The notes: generated from the sequence alone by a model not told the origin. 64,000 nucleotides of DNA from Bacteroidia bacterium (GCA_030427735.1 JAUIBP010000004.1:62001-126000), one strand, 5' to 3'. Positions 53,303-63,418 are shown, numbered from the stretch's first letter. Program-made: numbers and translations.

Positions 53303-55672
53303 ATGTACAACAGATCACTATTTACTTTACTTGCATTTTTTATAAGCTTATATGCCCTTGCGCAACATCAAGAAGTTACAATATCTGGTGTGGTATTAGA
53401 GCAGGATACCAACATGCCTGTGCCTTATGCGACTGTAGTTTTGCTAGATTCGAATACCGATAAGCCTTTAACAGGCACGACAACTAACGAAGAAGGTAAG
53501 TTTACCATTCAGGTTAATGAAACATCAAAAGGAGGGTATTTGCAAATTAGTTTTATGGGATTCAAAACCTTAACGTTAAAAACTTTGGATACCAGTACAG
53601 ATTCCGATTTAGGTACCTTGTTTTTAGAGCAAGACGCCCAAGCTTTAGACGAAGTGGTGGTACGTGCCGAGGTGTCTAGCACCCAATTTAAATTAGATCG
53701 AAAAGTATTTAACGTGGGGCAAGATATTGCGAGTACCGGGGCAAGTGCCCTAGAAGTGTTGAATAATGTGCCATCGGTTAATGTGAATATTGAAGGACAA
53801 GTAAGCTTAAGAGGAAACAGTGGCGTGCAAATTCTAATTGACGGAAAGCCTTCGGTCTTGGCAGACGAAAGTAGCAACGCCTTAGGAACCATAACCGCCG
53901 ATATGATAGAGCGTATAGAAGTGATTACCAATCCGTCGGCTAAATATGATGCTGAAGGAACCGCCGGTATTTTAAACATCATCTTAAAAAAGGAAGAAAA
54001 AAAGGGACTGAACGGTTCCATTTCTTTAAATACAGGAATTCCAGACAACCATAGTTTGGGAGTGAGTTTAAACAGACGAACCGAAAAATTTAATCTGTTC
54101 ACCCAATTTGGTGGCGGTTATCGGTCTTTACCCCGAGACAACACGACCGAAAACACCGATTTCGAAACCCAATCCAGTGTGTTTAGCGAAGGCACAGAAT
54201 ACAGAAACGAAACGTTTTTTAATATCACTCTTGGGACCGATTATCATATAAACGATTTAAATGTGTTGACCCTTTCGGGGAATTTTGCTTACGAAATAGA
54301 AGATCAACCGTCACGCACCGATTTTAGCTCCTATCAAAATTCTGTTTTAGAGTCTACATGGTATCGCGAAGAAACCACAGATGCTACAAACCCAAAGTGG
54401 CAATACGAACTCAACTACAAAAAAGAATTCAAAAATAACGAAGAGCACACGTTGTTGTTCAGTGCATTAGGTAGCTTTTTTGGAAAAGAACAAGAATCGG
54501 AATTCGACAATACAACCACTTTTGGTGATATTGTTAATGTCGATCAGCAAACCGAAACAGCTTTCCAGCAAGCCGACTACACCTTTAAATTAGACTATAC
54601 CAACCCAATTTCTGATATTGTAACGCTAGAAGCAGGTCTGCAATATGTTATCAACGATGTAGGTAACGATTATGAAGTTCGCGAATTCGAATCTGGTGAA
54701 TGGGTGATAAACCCAGATCTAACCAACGATTTTGAATACAACCAAAAGGTATTTGGTGTGTACGGAACCGGTGCTTACGAAAAGGATAAATGGGGATTAA
54801 AACTGGGCCTACGTATTGAAGACACCAACCTGCATACCGTGTTAACCAATACCAATGAAAACAACCATCAGGCCTATACCGATTTTTTCCCAACCCTACA
54901 CAGTTCTTATAAATTCAACGACGATTTTTCGGTTCAAGCAGGATATTCTAAACGTATTTACAGACCGCGATTATGGGATTTAAATCCGTTCTTCAACTTT
55001 AGAAACAACTACAACATTAGTGTTGGTAATCCCGATTTGCAGCCAGAATATTCAAATTCTTATGAAGTAACAGGTATTTTTAAGTTTGGAAAAGCCACTT
55101 TAAACACCAGTGTTTTTTACCTGTACACTACCGATGTGGTTGAGCGGGTATCGACATTCCAAGACAATGTTACTATCACCACACCAATCAATGTTGGGAC
55201 AAATGGTGCGGTAGGTTTTGAGCTTAACGGAAAATATTCGCCTTTAGATTGGTTGACTTTTAATGGTGATTTTAACTTCAATTATTTTGAACGCGAAGGC
55301 AGTTTTGAATCCCAATCGTTCGATTTTAATGGAAACCGATGGAATGGTCGTTTAACAACCAAAGTAGGTTTACCGGCCGATTTCGATTTGGAAATGACCG
55401 GTCAATACGAATCCGATTATAAAACGGTACAAGGTGAATCCGAAGGATTTGCGTTTATGGATTTGGGCGTGCGCAAAAAAATACTAAAAGGTAAAGTGGT
55501 AGTAAATCTAGCTGTTAACGATGTTTTCGAATCTAGAATTTATACGTCCATCATTAACAATACTACCAATTTTAATTACAACCGAAGTATGCGTGGTCGC
55601 TTCTTTACATTAGGTTTTAGTTATGGGTTTGGAAAAGGCGAAGCCATGACGTATTCTGGCCGCAGACGTTAA
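53303..55672 (+). CDS. Outer-membrane beta-barrel receptor (TonB-receptor-like)
   Basis: The 789-residue protein has a signal peptide, a carboxypeptidase-regulatory-like domain (about residues 25-110), a plug (VLNNVPSVNVNIEGQVSLRG, VQILIDGKPSVL) and a barrel of the outer-membrane family 14 type, ending SYGFGKGEAMTYSGRRR. It probably transports or senses an unknown ligand across the outer membrane. A SIMPL-domain gene follows after 74 bp and a lipoprotein gene 28 bp after that. Confidence 0.85.
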   Translation: MYNRSLFTLLAFFISLYALAQHQEVTISGVVLEQDTNMPVPYATVVLLDSNTDKPLTGTTTNEEGKFTIQVNETSKGGYLQISFMGFKTLTLKTLDTSTDSDLGTLFLEQDAQALDEVVVRAEVSSTQFKLDRKVFNVGQDIASTGASALEVLNNVPSVNVNIEGQVSLRGNSGVQILIDGKPSVLADESSNALGTITADMIERIEVITNPSAKYDAEGTAGILNIILKKEEKKGLNGSISLNTGIPDNHSLGVSLNRRTEKFNLFTQFGGGYRSLPRDNTTENTDFETQSSVFSEGTEYRNETFFNITLGTDYHINDLNVLTLSGNFAYEIEDQPSRTDFSSYQNSVLESTWYREETTDATNPKWQYELNYKKEFKNNEEHTLLFSALGSFFGKEQESEFDNTTTFGDIVNVDQQTETAFQQADYTFKLDYTNPISDIVTLEAGLQYVINDVGNDYEVREFESGEWVINPDLTNDFEYNQKVFGVYGTGAYEKDKWGLKLGLRIEDTNLHTVLTNTNENNHQAYTDFFPTLHSSYKFNDDFSVQAGYSKRIYRPRLWDLNPFFNFRNNYNISVGNPDLQPEYSNSYEVTGIFKFGKATLNTSVFYLYTTDVVERVSTFQDNVTITTPINVGTNGAVGFELNGKYSPLDWLTFNGDFNFNYFEREGSFESQSFDFNGNRWNGRLTTKVGLPADFDLEMTGQYESDYKTVQGESEGFAFMDLGVRKKILKGKVVVNLAVNDVFESRIYTSIINNTTNFNYNRSMRGRFFTLGFSYGFGKGEAMTYSGRRR

Positions 55673-55746
55673 ATACCTGTTAATAGTGTGTAGAATACTA
55701 AAGCAGACTTCTAAATTAGTGGTTAATCACTTAATTTATTTGAAGT

Positions 55747-56451
55747 ATGAAACATGTTTTTTATTTAGTAGGCATAAGTATTTTTAGTTTACAATTACAA
55801 GCGCAATCCAAAAATTATATCGATCAGCCGTATATCGAGACCGAAGTAAGTGTAGATACGCTGGTTGTGCCAGATAAAATTCACTTAAAAATAATTTTAA
55901 ACGAAGAGGATAGCAAAAACAAGAAATCGACTGAAGCTTTAGAACGCGATATGTATAAGGTTTTAAAATCGTTGGATATAGACACAAAAAAAGACTTAAC
56001 CCTGTTAGATGCTAGCAGCGATTTTAAAAGTTACTTTTTAAGCGGACAAAAAGTTTTGAAGTCTAAAGTATATGCTGTAATTGTACACGATGCTGTAACT
56101 ACTGGAAAAGTTATGGCAGGTTTGGAACGCGAAGGTATATCGAATGTGTCTATCACTAAAACCGAATACTCAAAATCCGAACAATTGTTTCAAGCTTTAA
56201 GAGCTAAGGCTATTGTGCAGGCTAAAACCAATGCCGAAAATATGGTTGCGCCATTACAGCAAACAGTGGGTAAAGCCATTCATATTTCAGATTACAATGC
56301 AATTTCTGGTAATTTGTATGGTAAAGTATCTGGTATTCAAATTAGAGGTGTTGCAAGTATGTCCGATAATTATGAAAGCGCACCCATAGAGGTCGATTTC
56401 GAAAAGCTGAATTTTTCCGTTCGCGTTGGTGTAAAGTTCTTGATGAATTAG
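55747..56451 (+). CDS. SIMPL-domain (DUF541) protein
   Basis: The 234-residue protein has a signal peptide (GISIFSLQLQAQ) and a SIMPL domain: IETEVSVDTLVVPDKIHLKI in the opening strands, a long helix region with AIVQAKTNAENMV, and a closing EVDFEKLNFSVRVGVKF. SIMPL proteins form ring-like periplasmic assemblies, and some respond to oxidative stress. The role here is unknown. It is probably co-transcribed with the preceding outer-membrane gene. Confidence 0.85.
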   Translation: MKHVFYLVGISIFSLQLQAQSKNYIDQPYIETEVSVDTLVVPDKIHLKIILNEEDSKNKKSTEALERDMYKVLKSLDIDTKKDLTLLDASSDFKSYFLSGQKVLKSKVYAVIVHDAVTTGKVMAGLEREGISNVSITKTEYSKSEQLFQALRAKAIVQAKTNAENMVAPLQQTVGKAIHISDYNAISGNLYGKVSGIQIRGVASMSDNYESAPIEVDFEKLNFSVRVGVKFLMN

Positions 56452-56479
56452 AAGTTCAGATTTAGTAATATTATACAGT

Positions 56480-56962
56480 ATGAAATCTATTTTTTTTCTT
56501 TTAGCGGGGCTTTTAACTCTGCTGTCTTGTAAACAACAGGCTACTAATGCTGCCGTAAATAATCAAGAATCTGAAGTGTTTTCTCAACAGAAGAAATCAG
56601 ATTTAATGCTTCTGGGATGTTATACATACAATAATGCAGGAGATCGAGTGCGGATGGAAATTACAGAAGCAGGAACCTTAGTGAAAGGTACATTGGCTGT
56701 TCGCTACAACGAAAAAGACGCCAATACAGGATCTTTTATTGGGCAAGTTTATGGCGATACTTTAGTTATAGATTATACATTCCAGTCGGAAGGACTTAAC
56801 AGTACAAGACAAATGGCGTATTTGGTTTTAGATAATAAGCTACTTGAAGGCTACGGCGAATTAAATGCCGAAGGGACTGCCTTTAAAGATTTAGGAGCGC
56901 TTAAATTTCTTTCGGAAAAGCCCCTAGTTAAGACCGATTGTAACGATAATATGTCTCAGTAA
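56480..56962 (+). CDS. Lipoprotein, unknown function
   Basis: The 160-residue protein has a lipoprotein signal (LLAGLLTLLSCKQQ). The mature part has LLGCYTYNNAGDRVRMEITEAG and VDYTFQSEGL-like beta strands, and looks like a small lipocalin-sized barrel. I recognise no named family. The stop lies 3 bp from the convergent stop of the thioredoxin-like gene, with no terminator between, so the two transcripts must overlap. Confidence 0.7.
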   Translation: MKSIFFLLAGLLTLLSCKQQATNAAVNNQESEVFSQQKKSDLMLLGCYTYNNAGDRVRMEITEAGTLVKGTLAVRYNEKDANTGSFIGQVYGDTLVIDYTFQSEGLNSTRQMAYLVLDNKLLEGYGELNAEGTAFKDLGALKFLSEKPLVKTDCNDNMSQ

Positions 56963-56965
56963 TTA

Positions 56966-58270
56966 CTACTGATGTTGTAAGTCTAAAAACGACATAAGTT
57001 CTTCAACATCATCTGGTTTGGCTACAATTTTTTTGCTTGCATCTAAAACAAAAAACGATGGAGTTCCCGTTACGCCATACATTGTGCTAATAGGGTTGTC
57101 CCAATGGCCTTCGCCGTAAATATGTGTGAAATCCGGATAATTTTTAATGGTTTGTTGCCAATGTGTGGGCTCGTCTTCCAAACCAATAGCAATTACTTTT
57201 GTTTTAGGCTTATGGCTTAGGTATTGTTTTAGTACAGGTAGTTCCTCTAAACAATGCGAGCAGGTGCTGCTCCAAAATGTTACGATATAAAATGTATTGC
57301 CAGACAATTGGTCTAAACTTTTAGTGCCTTCTGGTGTTGGCCAACTAAAATTAGGCGCTGTTACGCCAATAGCCGTATTTTTAAACGCTTGTATCTCATC
57401 TAAAAAATCCTTGTCGGTTTCAGGATCTAAAAGCTGAAGTAAGTAGGTTGAAGAGATATAGTTGGCAACAACATTGTTTTGTTGGTCTTTAAACTGAGAC
57501 CACAGTATTTCTAAAATAGTTTTTTGTAAAGCTGTTTCATTTTGTAACTGCTCAACAACACGATCTATGTTGTTTTTATACGACGCGTTAGGTTGGTCTT
57601 TATCTACAAAAATAAAGACGTAGTTAAGTGCTGCATCTAATAAGGCATTGGAGTTTTTAAGGACAGGATCGCTAAAATCGATCGCGTCGAAATAATGTGT
57701 TTTATAGTTGTTGAAATACGTCGCGGCATCCTCGTAATTGTTTGGTGTGTATGGTTTTTCTGAAACTATAAAATGGTGAGCTAAAGTTCCTTTAGATTTA
57801 CTTTCAAATTGATTTTGAGTGGTTTTTAATGCGGTGATGTAATTTAAATAGTCTGATGGATTAGGGTTCGCATTGCTGTAAAACGAGTTTATAGCTGTTT
57901 TGGTTTTCTGCATTTCGCCCCGATATTGGGTAAGCAAAAGATTTTCATCTGAATTTAAAAACTTAACCCCTTCATCTTGATTGAAGGTAAATTGAATGTC
58001 TTCGTTGTTGTAAATGAAATCGAAATTGTATTCGTTTTGAGGCAAAGCGTATACAATGCGATACATGCCTGATTTTGCATCTGGCGGCAATGTGAGCTCG
58101 AACACTCCATTTTCTATATTCGCATGATTGATATATACCGAATTTGTAATTTCAATTTTATATAAAATGGCAGCTTTAAAATCTTCTGCAGGAGAAAAAC
58201 TTCCAGAAAGCTGATGTTGTGCTACGGCGAATAACGGGAGTAGGCAACAAATAAAAATTAATTTTTTCAT
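56966..58270 (-). CDS. TlpA-like thioredoxin-fold protein
   Basis: The 434-residue protein has a signal peptide (LPLFAVAQ), an N-terminal beta-rich domain of the DUF4369 type (about residues 20-110), a helical middle, and a C-terminal thioredoxin domain with active site CSHC in VTFWSSTCSHCLEELPV and the cis-Pro region GVTGTPSFFVLD. It is likely a periplasmic or outer-membrane-attached thiol reductase. It starts 6 nt after mfd, so the two are probably co-transcribed. Confidence 0.88.
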   Translation of the reverse strand: MKKLIFICCLLPLFAVAQHQLSGSFSPAEDFKAAILYKIEITNSVYINHANIENGVFELTLPPDAKSGMYRIVYALPQNEYNFDFIYNNEDIQFTFNQDEGVKFLNSDENLLLTQYRGEMQKTKTAINSFYSNANPNPSDYLNYITALKTTQNQFESKSKGTLAHHFIVSEKPYTPNNYEDAATYFNNYKTHYFDAIDFSDPVLKNSNALLDAALNYVFIFVDKDQPNASYKNNIDRVVEQLQNETALQKTILEILWSQFKDQQNNVVANYISSTYLLQLLDPETDKDFLDEIQAFKNTAIGVTAPNFSWPTPEGTKSLDQLSGNTFYIVTFWSSTCSHCLEELPVLKQYLSHKPKTKVIAIGLEDEPTHWQQTIKNYPDFTHIYGEGHWDNPISTMYGVTGTPSFFVLDASKKIVAKPDDVEELMSFLDLQHQ

Positions 58271-58276
58271 CTCTAT

Positions 58277-61200
58277 TTATGAGGTAATGGGTTGTAGGGC
58301 CATTACGGCTTGTTTAACGGTTTTAATGTGGTCGAAAGTCAATAATAAGCGCAATCCGGCACGGGTGTCTTTTTCTTTCATTTTACAGGCTTTAGGATTG
58401 GCTTGCACGTATTGTAATACTTTGGTAAAGCCTGGACTTTGGTAAAACGAACTTTGTTGGTCGCTTATAAAATAACCAACCATTTTACCGTGTTTCATTA
58501 CTACTTTTTCGAGGCCAATTTTGGCAGCCATCCATTTTATTCGAACACTATTTAATAAATCTATTACTTGAGTTGGCATGTCTCCAAAACGATCTATAAG
58601 TTCTTTCTCGAAGTTGAGTAATTCGCTTTCGTTTTTAAGATTGTTTAATTGGGTGTATAGATTAAGACGCTCGGTAATGTTATTAATGTAATCGTCTGGA
58701 AACAGTAATTCAAAATCGGTGTCTATAGTAATATCCTTAACGTATTCTTTTGGCTTTTTATCGTCTTGATAAAGGTCTTTAAATTCGTTTTCTTTTAATT
58801 CTTCTATGGCTTCATTTAGAATTTTCTGATAGGTATCGAAACCAATATCGTTTATAAACCCGCTTTGTTCTCCCCCCAGAAGATCGCCTGCACCACGAAT
58901 TTCCAAATCTTTCATAGCAATGTTAAATCCGCTACCAAGCTCTGTAAATTGTTCTAGCGCCGTAATACGTTTTCGGGCATCGGCAGTCATGGCAGAATAT
59001 TCTGGCGTGATAAAATAACAGAAGGCCTTTTTATTGCTTCTACCTACACGACCGCGCATTTGATGCAAATCACTCAAGCCAAAATTATTAGCGTTGTTTA
59101 TAAAAATAGTATTGGCATTCGGTACATCTAGTCCACTTTCTACTATGGTGGTACTTACCAGAACATCAAATTCACCATTCATAAAAGCGAGCATAAGTTG
59201 TTCTAGTTTTTTGCCATCCATTTGGCCGTGGCCAACACCCACTTTGGCATCGGGAACCAAACGCTGTATTAAACCGGCAACTTCCTTAATATTTTCGATA
59301 CGGTTATGAATAAAATATATTTGTCCACCACGCTGAATTTCGTAACTCACTGCGTCGCGAATGGTTTCTTCATCAAAGCGTACCACATGACTTTCGATAG
59401 GGTAGCGGTTAGGTGGCGGTGTGGTAATAACAGATAAATCGCGTGCTGCCATTAAACTAAATTGTAACGTTCTTGGTATAGGCGTGGCGGTAAGTGTTAG
59501 CACGTCTACATTGTCTTTAAGGGTTTTTAGTTTTTCTTTTACAGCTACACCAAACTTTTGTTCTTCGTCTACAATTAAAAGGCCTAAATCTTTAAAAACA
59601 ACACTTTTGTTAACCAATTGGTGGGTGCCAATAATAATGTCTACCTGTCCGTTTTCGAGTTGCTCTAAAGTTTCTCGTTTTTCTTTGGCTGTTCTAAATC
59701 GGTTTACATAATCTACAGTTACCGGAAAATCTTTTAAGCGTTCGCTAAATGTTTTAAAATGCTGATAAGCCAATATGGTGGTAGGCACTAAAACGGCCAC
59801 CTGTTTACCATTATCTACGGCTTTAAATGCGGCACGAATAGCGACTTCGGTTTTACCAAAGCCAACGTCTCCACAAACTAAGCGGTCCATTGGGCGTTCG
59901 CTTTCCATATCGTTTTTAATATCGGCTGTCGCTGTGCTTTGGTCGGGAGTATCTTCGTAAATAAAAGACGATTCTAGTTCCAGTTGCAAATGGCTGTCGG
60001 GATAGTATTGGTAACCTTTTTCCAGTTTACGTTTGGCGTAGAGTTTAATTAAATTGAAAGCAATTTCCTTAACTCGGGTTTTGGTTTTTTGCTTTAAGGT
60101 TTTCCAGGCATTGCTTCCTAGTTTATGAATTTTAGGAGGTTTACCATCCTTACCGTTAAATTTCGTGATTTTATGTAAGGCGTGAATACTTAAATATAAG
60201 ATATCGCGTTCGCCGTAAATAAGCTTTATGGCTTCTTGTTTTTTACCTTCAACATCTATTTTTTGAAGTCCACCAAAACGGCCAACGCCATGGTCGATGT
60301 GTGTTACGTAATCGCCAATTTCTAGGGTGGTAAGCTCTTTTAAGGTAATGGCCTGCTTTTTGGCATAACCGTTTTTAAGACTAAATTTATGATAGCGCTC
60401 AAAGATTTGATGGTCGGTATAACACAGCACTTTATTATCGTGGTCTATAAAACCTTGATGTAACGAAAGTACGAGTGTTTTGTAAGCTACACCTTGTTCT
60501 GTATCTTCAAAAATATCGTGAAAGCGTTTGGCTTGCTGTTCGCTGGCACACGTTATATAATTGGTAAAACCTTTGTTATGATTGCTGTTTAAATCGTCTA
60601 TCAACAAATTAAATTGTTTGTTAAAAGCGGGTTGGGGTGTAGTGTTAAACACAATAGCGGTATCGTTGGCATTGTTAAAGTAGTACCCGCTACCAAACTC
60701 AACAACCGTAAGTTTTAAGAGTTGTTTTTTTAAGCTTTCGGCATTGCAAAACAATTCGTTTGGGGTGTTGTGTTTGATGTCTTTAGAGAGCTTCTCGAAG
60801 GCTTCTTCGGCTTTAGCAAAAAGAGCGTCAGTACCTGAAAATAAAAGTTGTGAGTTTTTTGAAAACACTATGGTTTTAGACGAAATATATTGCAGGAAAC
60901 TTTCTCGGACTTCGTCTAAAAATTTGTTTTCGACATTGGGGATTATATTGATTTTTTTGATTTGTTCTGTCGAGAGCTGTGTTTCTACGTCAAAGGTTCT
61001 AATGCTGTCTACCTCGTCGCCAAAAAATTCGATACGGTAAGGTTCGTCGTGCGAAAACGAAAACACGTCTACAATACCGCCACGGACAGAAAATTCGCCC
61101 GGTTCGGTAACAAAATCTACACGTTTAAATTTATATTCAAAAAGAACTTCGTTTACAAAATCAATTGATAAGCTATCGCTAACTGCAATTTTAAGGGTGT

Positions 61201-61621
61201 TGCGTTCCAGTTCTTTTTTGGTGACTACTTTTTCGAATAAGGCATCGGTATAGGTGACAATTATGGCCGGCTTTTTACGCGAATTAATACGGTTTAAAAC
61301 TTCGGCTCTTAGCAATACATTGGCATTGTCGGTCTCTTCGATTTGGTAAGGTCTTCTGTAACTTCCCGGATAAAAAAGAACGTCTCTATCGTTTATAAGT
61401 TGCTCGAGATCGTTAAGGTAATAAGCGGCTTCTTCTTTATCGTTAAAAATAAGAAGGAACGGTTTTTCTGCTTGTTTAAAAATATTGGCAATAACAAACG
61501 AGAATGACGATCCAACTAGGCCTTTTAAAAGTGTTTTACTTTCGTTTTCGGCAATGGCAAGTTGCAAATTTTGCGTTTGCAAAGTTTGTGCAAAAGTTTG
61601 CAAGAGGTTGTTTTTACTCAA
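58277..61621 (-). CDS. mfd: Transcription-repair coupling factor
   Basis: The 1114-residue protein removes stalled RNA polymerase and recruits UvrA. It has the UvrB-like N-terminal region (LYPGSYRRPYQIEE), the polymerase-interaction domain (LEIGDYVTHIDHGVGRFGGL, about residue 440), the RecG-like motor with Walker A GDVGFGKTEVAIR and DEEQKFG (about 595-700), and the C-terminal TRCF domain. The start is TTG at 61621: it encodes the conserved MSK opening, and no in-frame ATG lies between it and an upstream stop. A TATATTTG box stands 16 nt upstream, so the leader is very short. Confidence 0.95.
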   Translation of the reverse strand: MSKNNLLQTFAQTLQTQNLQLAIAENESKTLLKGLVGSSFSFVIANIFKQAEKPFLLIFNDKEEAAYYLNDLEQLINDRDVLFYPGSYRRPYQIEETDNANVLLRAEVLNRINSRKKPAIIVTYTDALFEKVVTKKELERNTLKIAVSDSLSIDFVNEVLFEYKFKRVDFVTEPGEFSVRGGIVDVFSFSHDEPYRIEFFGDEVDSIRTFDVETQLSTEQIKKINIIPNVENKFLDEVRESFLQYISSKTIVFSKNSQLLFSGTDALFAKAEEAFEKLSKDIKHNTPNELFCNAESLKKQLLKLTVVEFGSGYYFNNANDTAIVFNTTPQPAFNKQFNLLIDDLNSNHNKGFTNYITCASEQQAKRFHDIFEDTEQGVAYKTLVLSLHQGFIDHDNKVLCYTDHQIFERYHKFSLKNGYAKKQAITLKELTTLEIGDYVTHIDHGVGRFGGLQKIDVEGKKQEAIKLIYGERDILYLSIHALHKITKFNGKDGKPPKIHKLGSNAWKTLKQKTKTRVKEIAFNLIKLYAKRKLEKGYQYYPDSHLQLELESSFIYEDTPDQSTATADIKNDMESERPMDRLVCGDVGFGKTEVAIRAAFKAVDNGKQVAVLVPTTILAYQHFKTFSERLKDFPVTVDYVNRFRTAKEKRETLEQLENGQVDIIIGTHQLVNKSVVFKDLGLLIVDEEQKFGVAVKEKLKTLKDNVDVLTLTATPIPRTLQFSLMAARDLSVITTPPPNRYPIESHVVRFDEETIRDAVSYEIQRGGQIYFIHNRIENIKEVAGLIQRLVPDAKVGVGHGQMDGKKLEQLMLAFMNGEFDVLVSTTIVESGLDVPNANTIFINNANNFGLSDLHQMRGRVGRSNKKAFCYFITPEYSAMTADARKRITALEQFTELGSGFNIAMKDLEIRGAGDLLGGEQSGFINDIGFDTYQKILNEAIEELKENEFKDLYQDDKKPKEYVKDITIDTDFELLFPDDYINNITERLNLYTQLNNLKNESELLNFEKELIDRFGDMPTQVIDLLNSVRIKWMAAKIGLEKVVMKHGKMVGYFISDQQSSFYQSPGFTKVLQYVQANPKACKMKEKDTRAGLRLLLTFDHIKTVKQAVMALQPITS

Positions 61622-61637
61622 AGCAATATAATTTGTG

Positions 61638-61645
61638 CAAATATA
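61638..61645 (-). promoter_or_regulatory. TAnnTTTG -7 box for mfd
   Basis: TATATTTG on the minus strand lies 16 nt upstream of the TTG start, implying a leader of about 10 nt or less. Confidence 0.5.
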
Positions 61646-61766
61646 AGGTTAATGTTTTTTATGTACTTTGTTTTAAAGCCTTCTAATTTAAGCGTTATGC
61701 GATAAAAGCTTGTACGAACGATTACAAAAAAAGCAAAGTTTCGTTATAAAACGATAGAAGTTTAAT

Positions 61767-61774
61767 TATCTTTG
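61767..61774 (+). promoter_or_regulatory. TAnnTTTG -7 box for the TerB-like gene
   Basis: TATCTTTG lies 22 nt upstream of the ATG. Confidence 0.5.
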
Positions 61775-61796
61775 CACGATTAAAAAACCAAAATAT

Positions 61797-62228
61797 ATGT
61801 CATTTTCAGATTTATTTGATAGTGGATTTAAAAAACGTAACGAAGATCATTTTGCCGCCATTGTACGTGTAGCTATGGACGATGGTATTATCTCTGATGA
61901 TGAAAAAGCGTTTTTAGACCGATTAGCTAGAAACTTGCACATAAACGAGCACGATTACGAGCTAATTTTAAAGGATTATAAATCGCATCCTATTAACCCA
62001 CCAACCTTGTACATTAACCGTTTAGAGCGTTTATACGACTTGGCGCGTATGGTGTATGTAGACCATATTAAAGGTGATAACGAAGAAATCTTATTGCGTA
62101 AAATAGGAATAGGATTAGGTTTTTCGCCAGAAAACGTAAAGTACGTAGTCGATAAAGCTTTAACTTTAGTATCTAACGGTGTAGATTTAGATACATTTAT
62201 AGAAGAAATAAAAATGATGAACCGCTAG
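61797..62228 (+). CDS. TerB-family protein
   Basis: The 143-residue protein is an all-helical TerB-like domain. VAMDDGIISDDEKAFLDRLAR holds the acidic loop that resembles a metal site, and VYVDHIKGDNEEILLRKIGIGLGF is the second repeat half. TerB domains occur in tellurite-resistance and stress systems. No other ter gene is nearby, so tellurite is not supported. It is cytoplasmic and monocistronic. Confidence 0.85.
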   Translation: MSFSDLFDSGFKKRNEDHFAAIVRVAMDDGIISDDEKAFLDRLARNLHINEHDYELILKDYKSHPINPPTLYINRLERLYDLARMVYVDHIKGDNEEILLRKIGIGLGFSPENVKYVVDKALTLVSNGVDLDTFIEEIKMMNR

Positions 62229-62252
62229 GTTTGTCCTCTATTATTAGATATT

Positions 62253-62283
62253 AAAAAAGCGACCCAAAAGGTCGCTTTTTTTT
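62253..62283. terminator. Bidirectional terminator between the TerB-like gene and fbp
   Basis: AAAAAAGCGACC pairs with GGTCGCTTTTTT around a 5-nt loop. The A/T runs serve both strands of two convergent genes. Confidence 0.92.
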
Positions 62284-62298
62284 ACACTTAAAAATTAT

Positions 62299-63306
62299 TT
62301 ATTTGGCATTGCGCATAAATTCTTCGGCTTTTTCAACCATGTGTTTACTGCCACAAATAAACGGTACACGTTCGTGTAGCTCGGTAGGTTGAATGTCTAA
62401 AATACGCTGAAAACCATCGCTAGCCTTACCGTTGGCTTGTTCTGCTAAAAAAGCCATTGGGTTGCATTCGTATAATAATCGTAGTTTTCCTTTTTCGTTT
62501 TTAGAACTTTTTGGGTATAAATAAATACCACCTTTAATCATGTTTCTGTGAAAGTCTGATACTAACGAGCCAATATATCGCGAAGTATATGGGCGGTCGC
62601 CTTCTTCCATCTGGCAATATTTTATGTAATCTTTAATGCCTTGTGGAAAATGAATGTAATTACCTTCGTTACAAGAATAAATTCGGCCATCTAACGGAAA
62701 GCTCATGTCTGGATGCGACAGGTAAAAGGTGCCTATCGCTGGGTTTAGGGTAAATCCGTTAACACCCGCTCCTGTGGTATACACCAACATGGTAGAGGTA
62801 CCATAAACAACATAGCCAGCGGCTACTTGCTGATTCCCTTTTTGTAAAAAATCATCAATGGTTACAGGGCTTCCTACGGGGGTAACACGGCGGTATACCG
62901 AAAAAATAGTCCCTACAGATACATTAACATCAATATTAGAAGAGCCATCTAATGGATCTATTAAAACAACATATTTGTTGCCGTTATTGGAGTCTTGACT
63001 GTTAATGCTAATAAAATCGTCTTCTTCTTCGCTGGCAATACCACAAACAATATTTCTATTGGTTAAGGTCTGTATAAATTTGTCGTTGGCGTAAACGTCT
63101 AATTTTTGTTGGTCTTCGCCTTGAATGTTCACTTCTCCAGCAGCACCAATAATATCTACTAATCCTGCTTTGTTTACTTCGTGGTTTACTACTTTAGCTG
63201 CTAATCGTATAGAGTTTATTAATCTGGATAATTCTCCCGAAGAGTATCTAAAGGCAGCTTGGTTTTCGATGATAAACTCACCGAGGGTTTTGTTTTTTTG
63301 ACTCAT
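62299..63306 (-). CDS. fbp: Fructose-1,6-bisphosphatase, class I
   Basis: The 335-residue enzyme makes fructose 6-phosphate in gluconeogenesis. The metal-binding motif [11 protein letters not shown] is at about residue 124, [10 protein letters not shown] precedes it, and the substrate site is in [13 protein letters not shown] with KGGIYLYP. Length and motifs are those of class I. The ATG at 63306 ([11 protein letters not shown]) was taken; an upstream in-frame TTG adds eight residues that are not family-like. The gene is convergent with the TerB-like gene. Confidence 0.95.
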   Translation of the reverse strand: MSQKNKTLGEFIIENQAAFRYSSGELSRLINSIRLAAKVVNHEVNKAGLVDIIGAAGEVNIQGEDQQKLDVYANDKFIQTLTNRNIVCGIASEEEDDFISINSQDSNNGNKYVVLIDPLDGSSNIDVNVSVGTIFSVYRRVTPVGSPVTIDDFLQKGNQQVAAGYVVYGTSTMLVYTTGAGVNGFTLNPAIGTFYLSHPDMSFPLDGRIYSCNEGNYIHFPQGIKDYIKYCQMEEGDRPYTSRYIGSLVSDFHRNMIKGGIYLYPKSSKNEKGKLRLLYECNPMAFLAEQANGKASDGFQRILDIQPTELHERVPFICGSKHMVEKAEEFMRNAK

Positions 63307-63392
63307 TAATTGTGATGTTGGTTGGTACAAATATCGTGTTTTTTACGAAACTACAACGTTTGAAATGCAATTAAAATCCACTCAATTTTCTA

Positions 63393-63400
63393 TATCTTTG
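63393..63400 (+). promoter_or_regulatory. TAnnTTTG -7 box that fixes the GNAT start
   Basis: TATCTTTG ends 18 nt before the ATG at 63419. It lies downstream of an in-frame ATG at 63365, which therefore could not be in the transcript. Confidence 0.5.
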
Positions 63401-63418
63401 CAGGCACAAAACAAGATT

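Noticed and set aside
54651-54893. Minus-strand frame within the outer-membrane receptor gene
   Set aside because: It is rich in Arg, Trp and His as expected of an antisense reading, and it lies inside a clear coding region.
61797-62228. Tellurite-resistance system
   Set aside because: Only a lone TerB-like domain is present, with no terC, terD or terZ neighbours.
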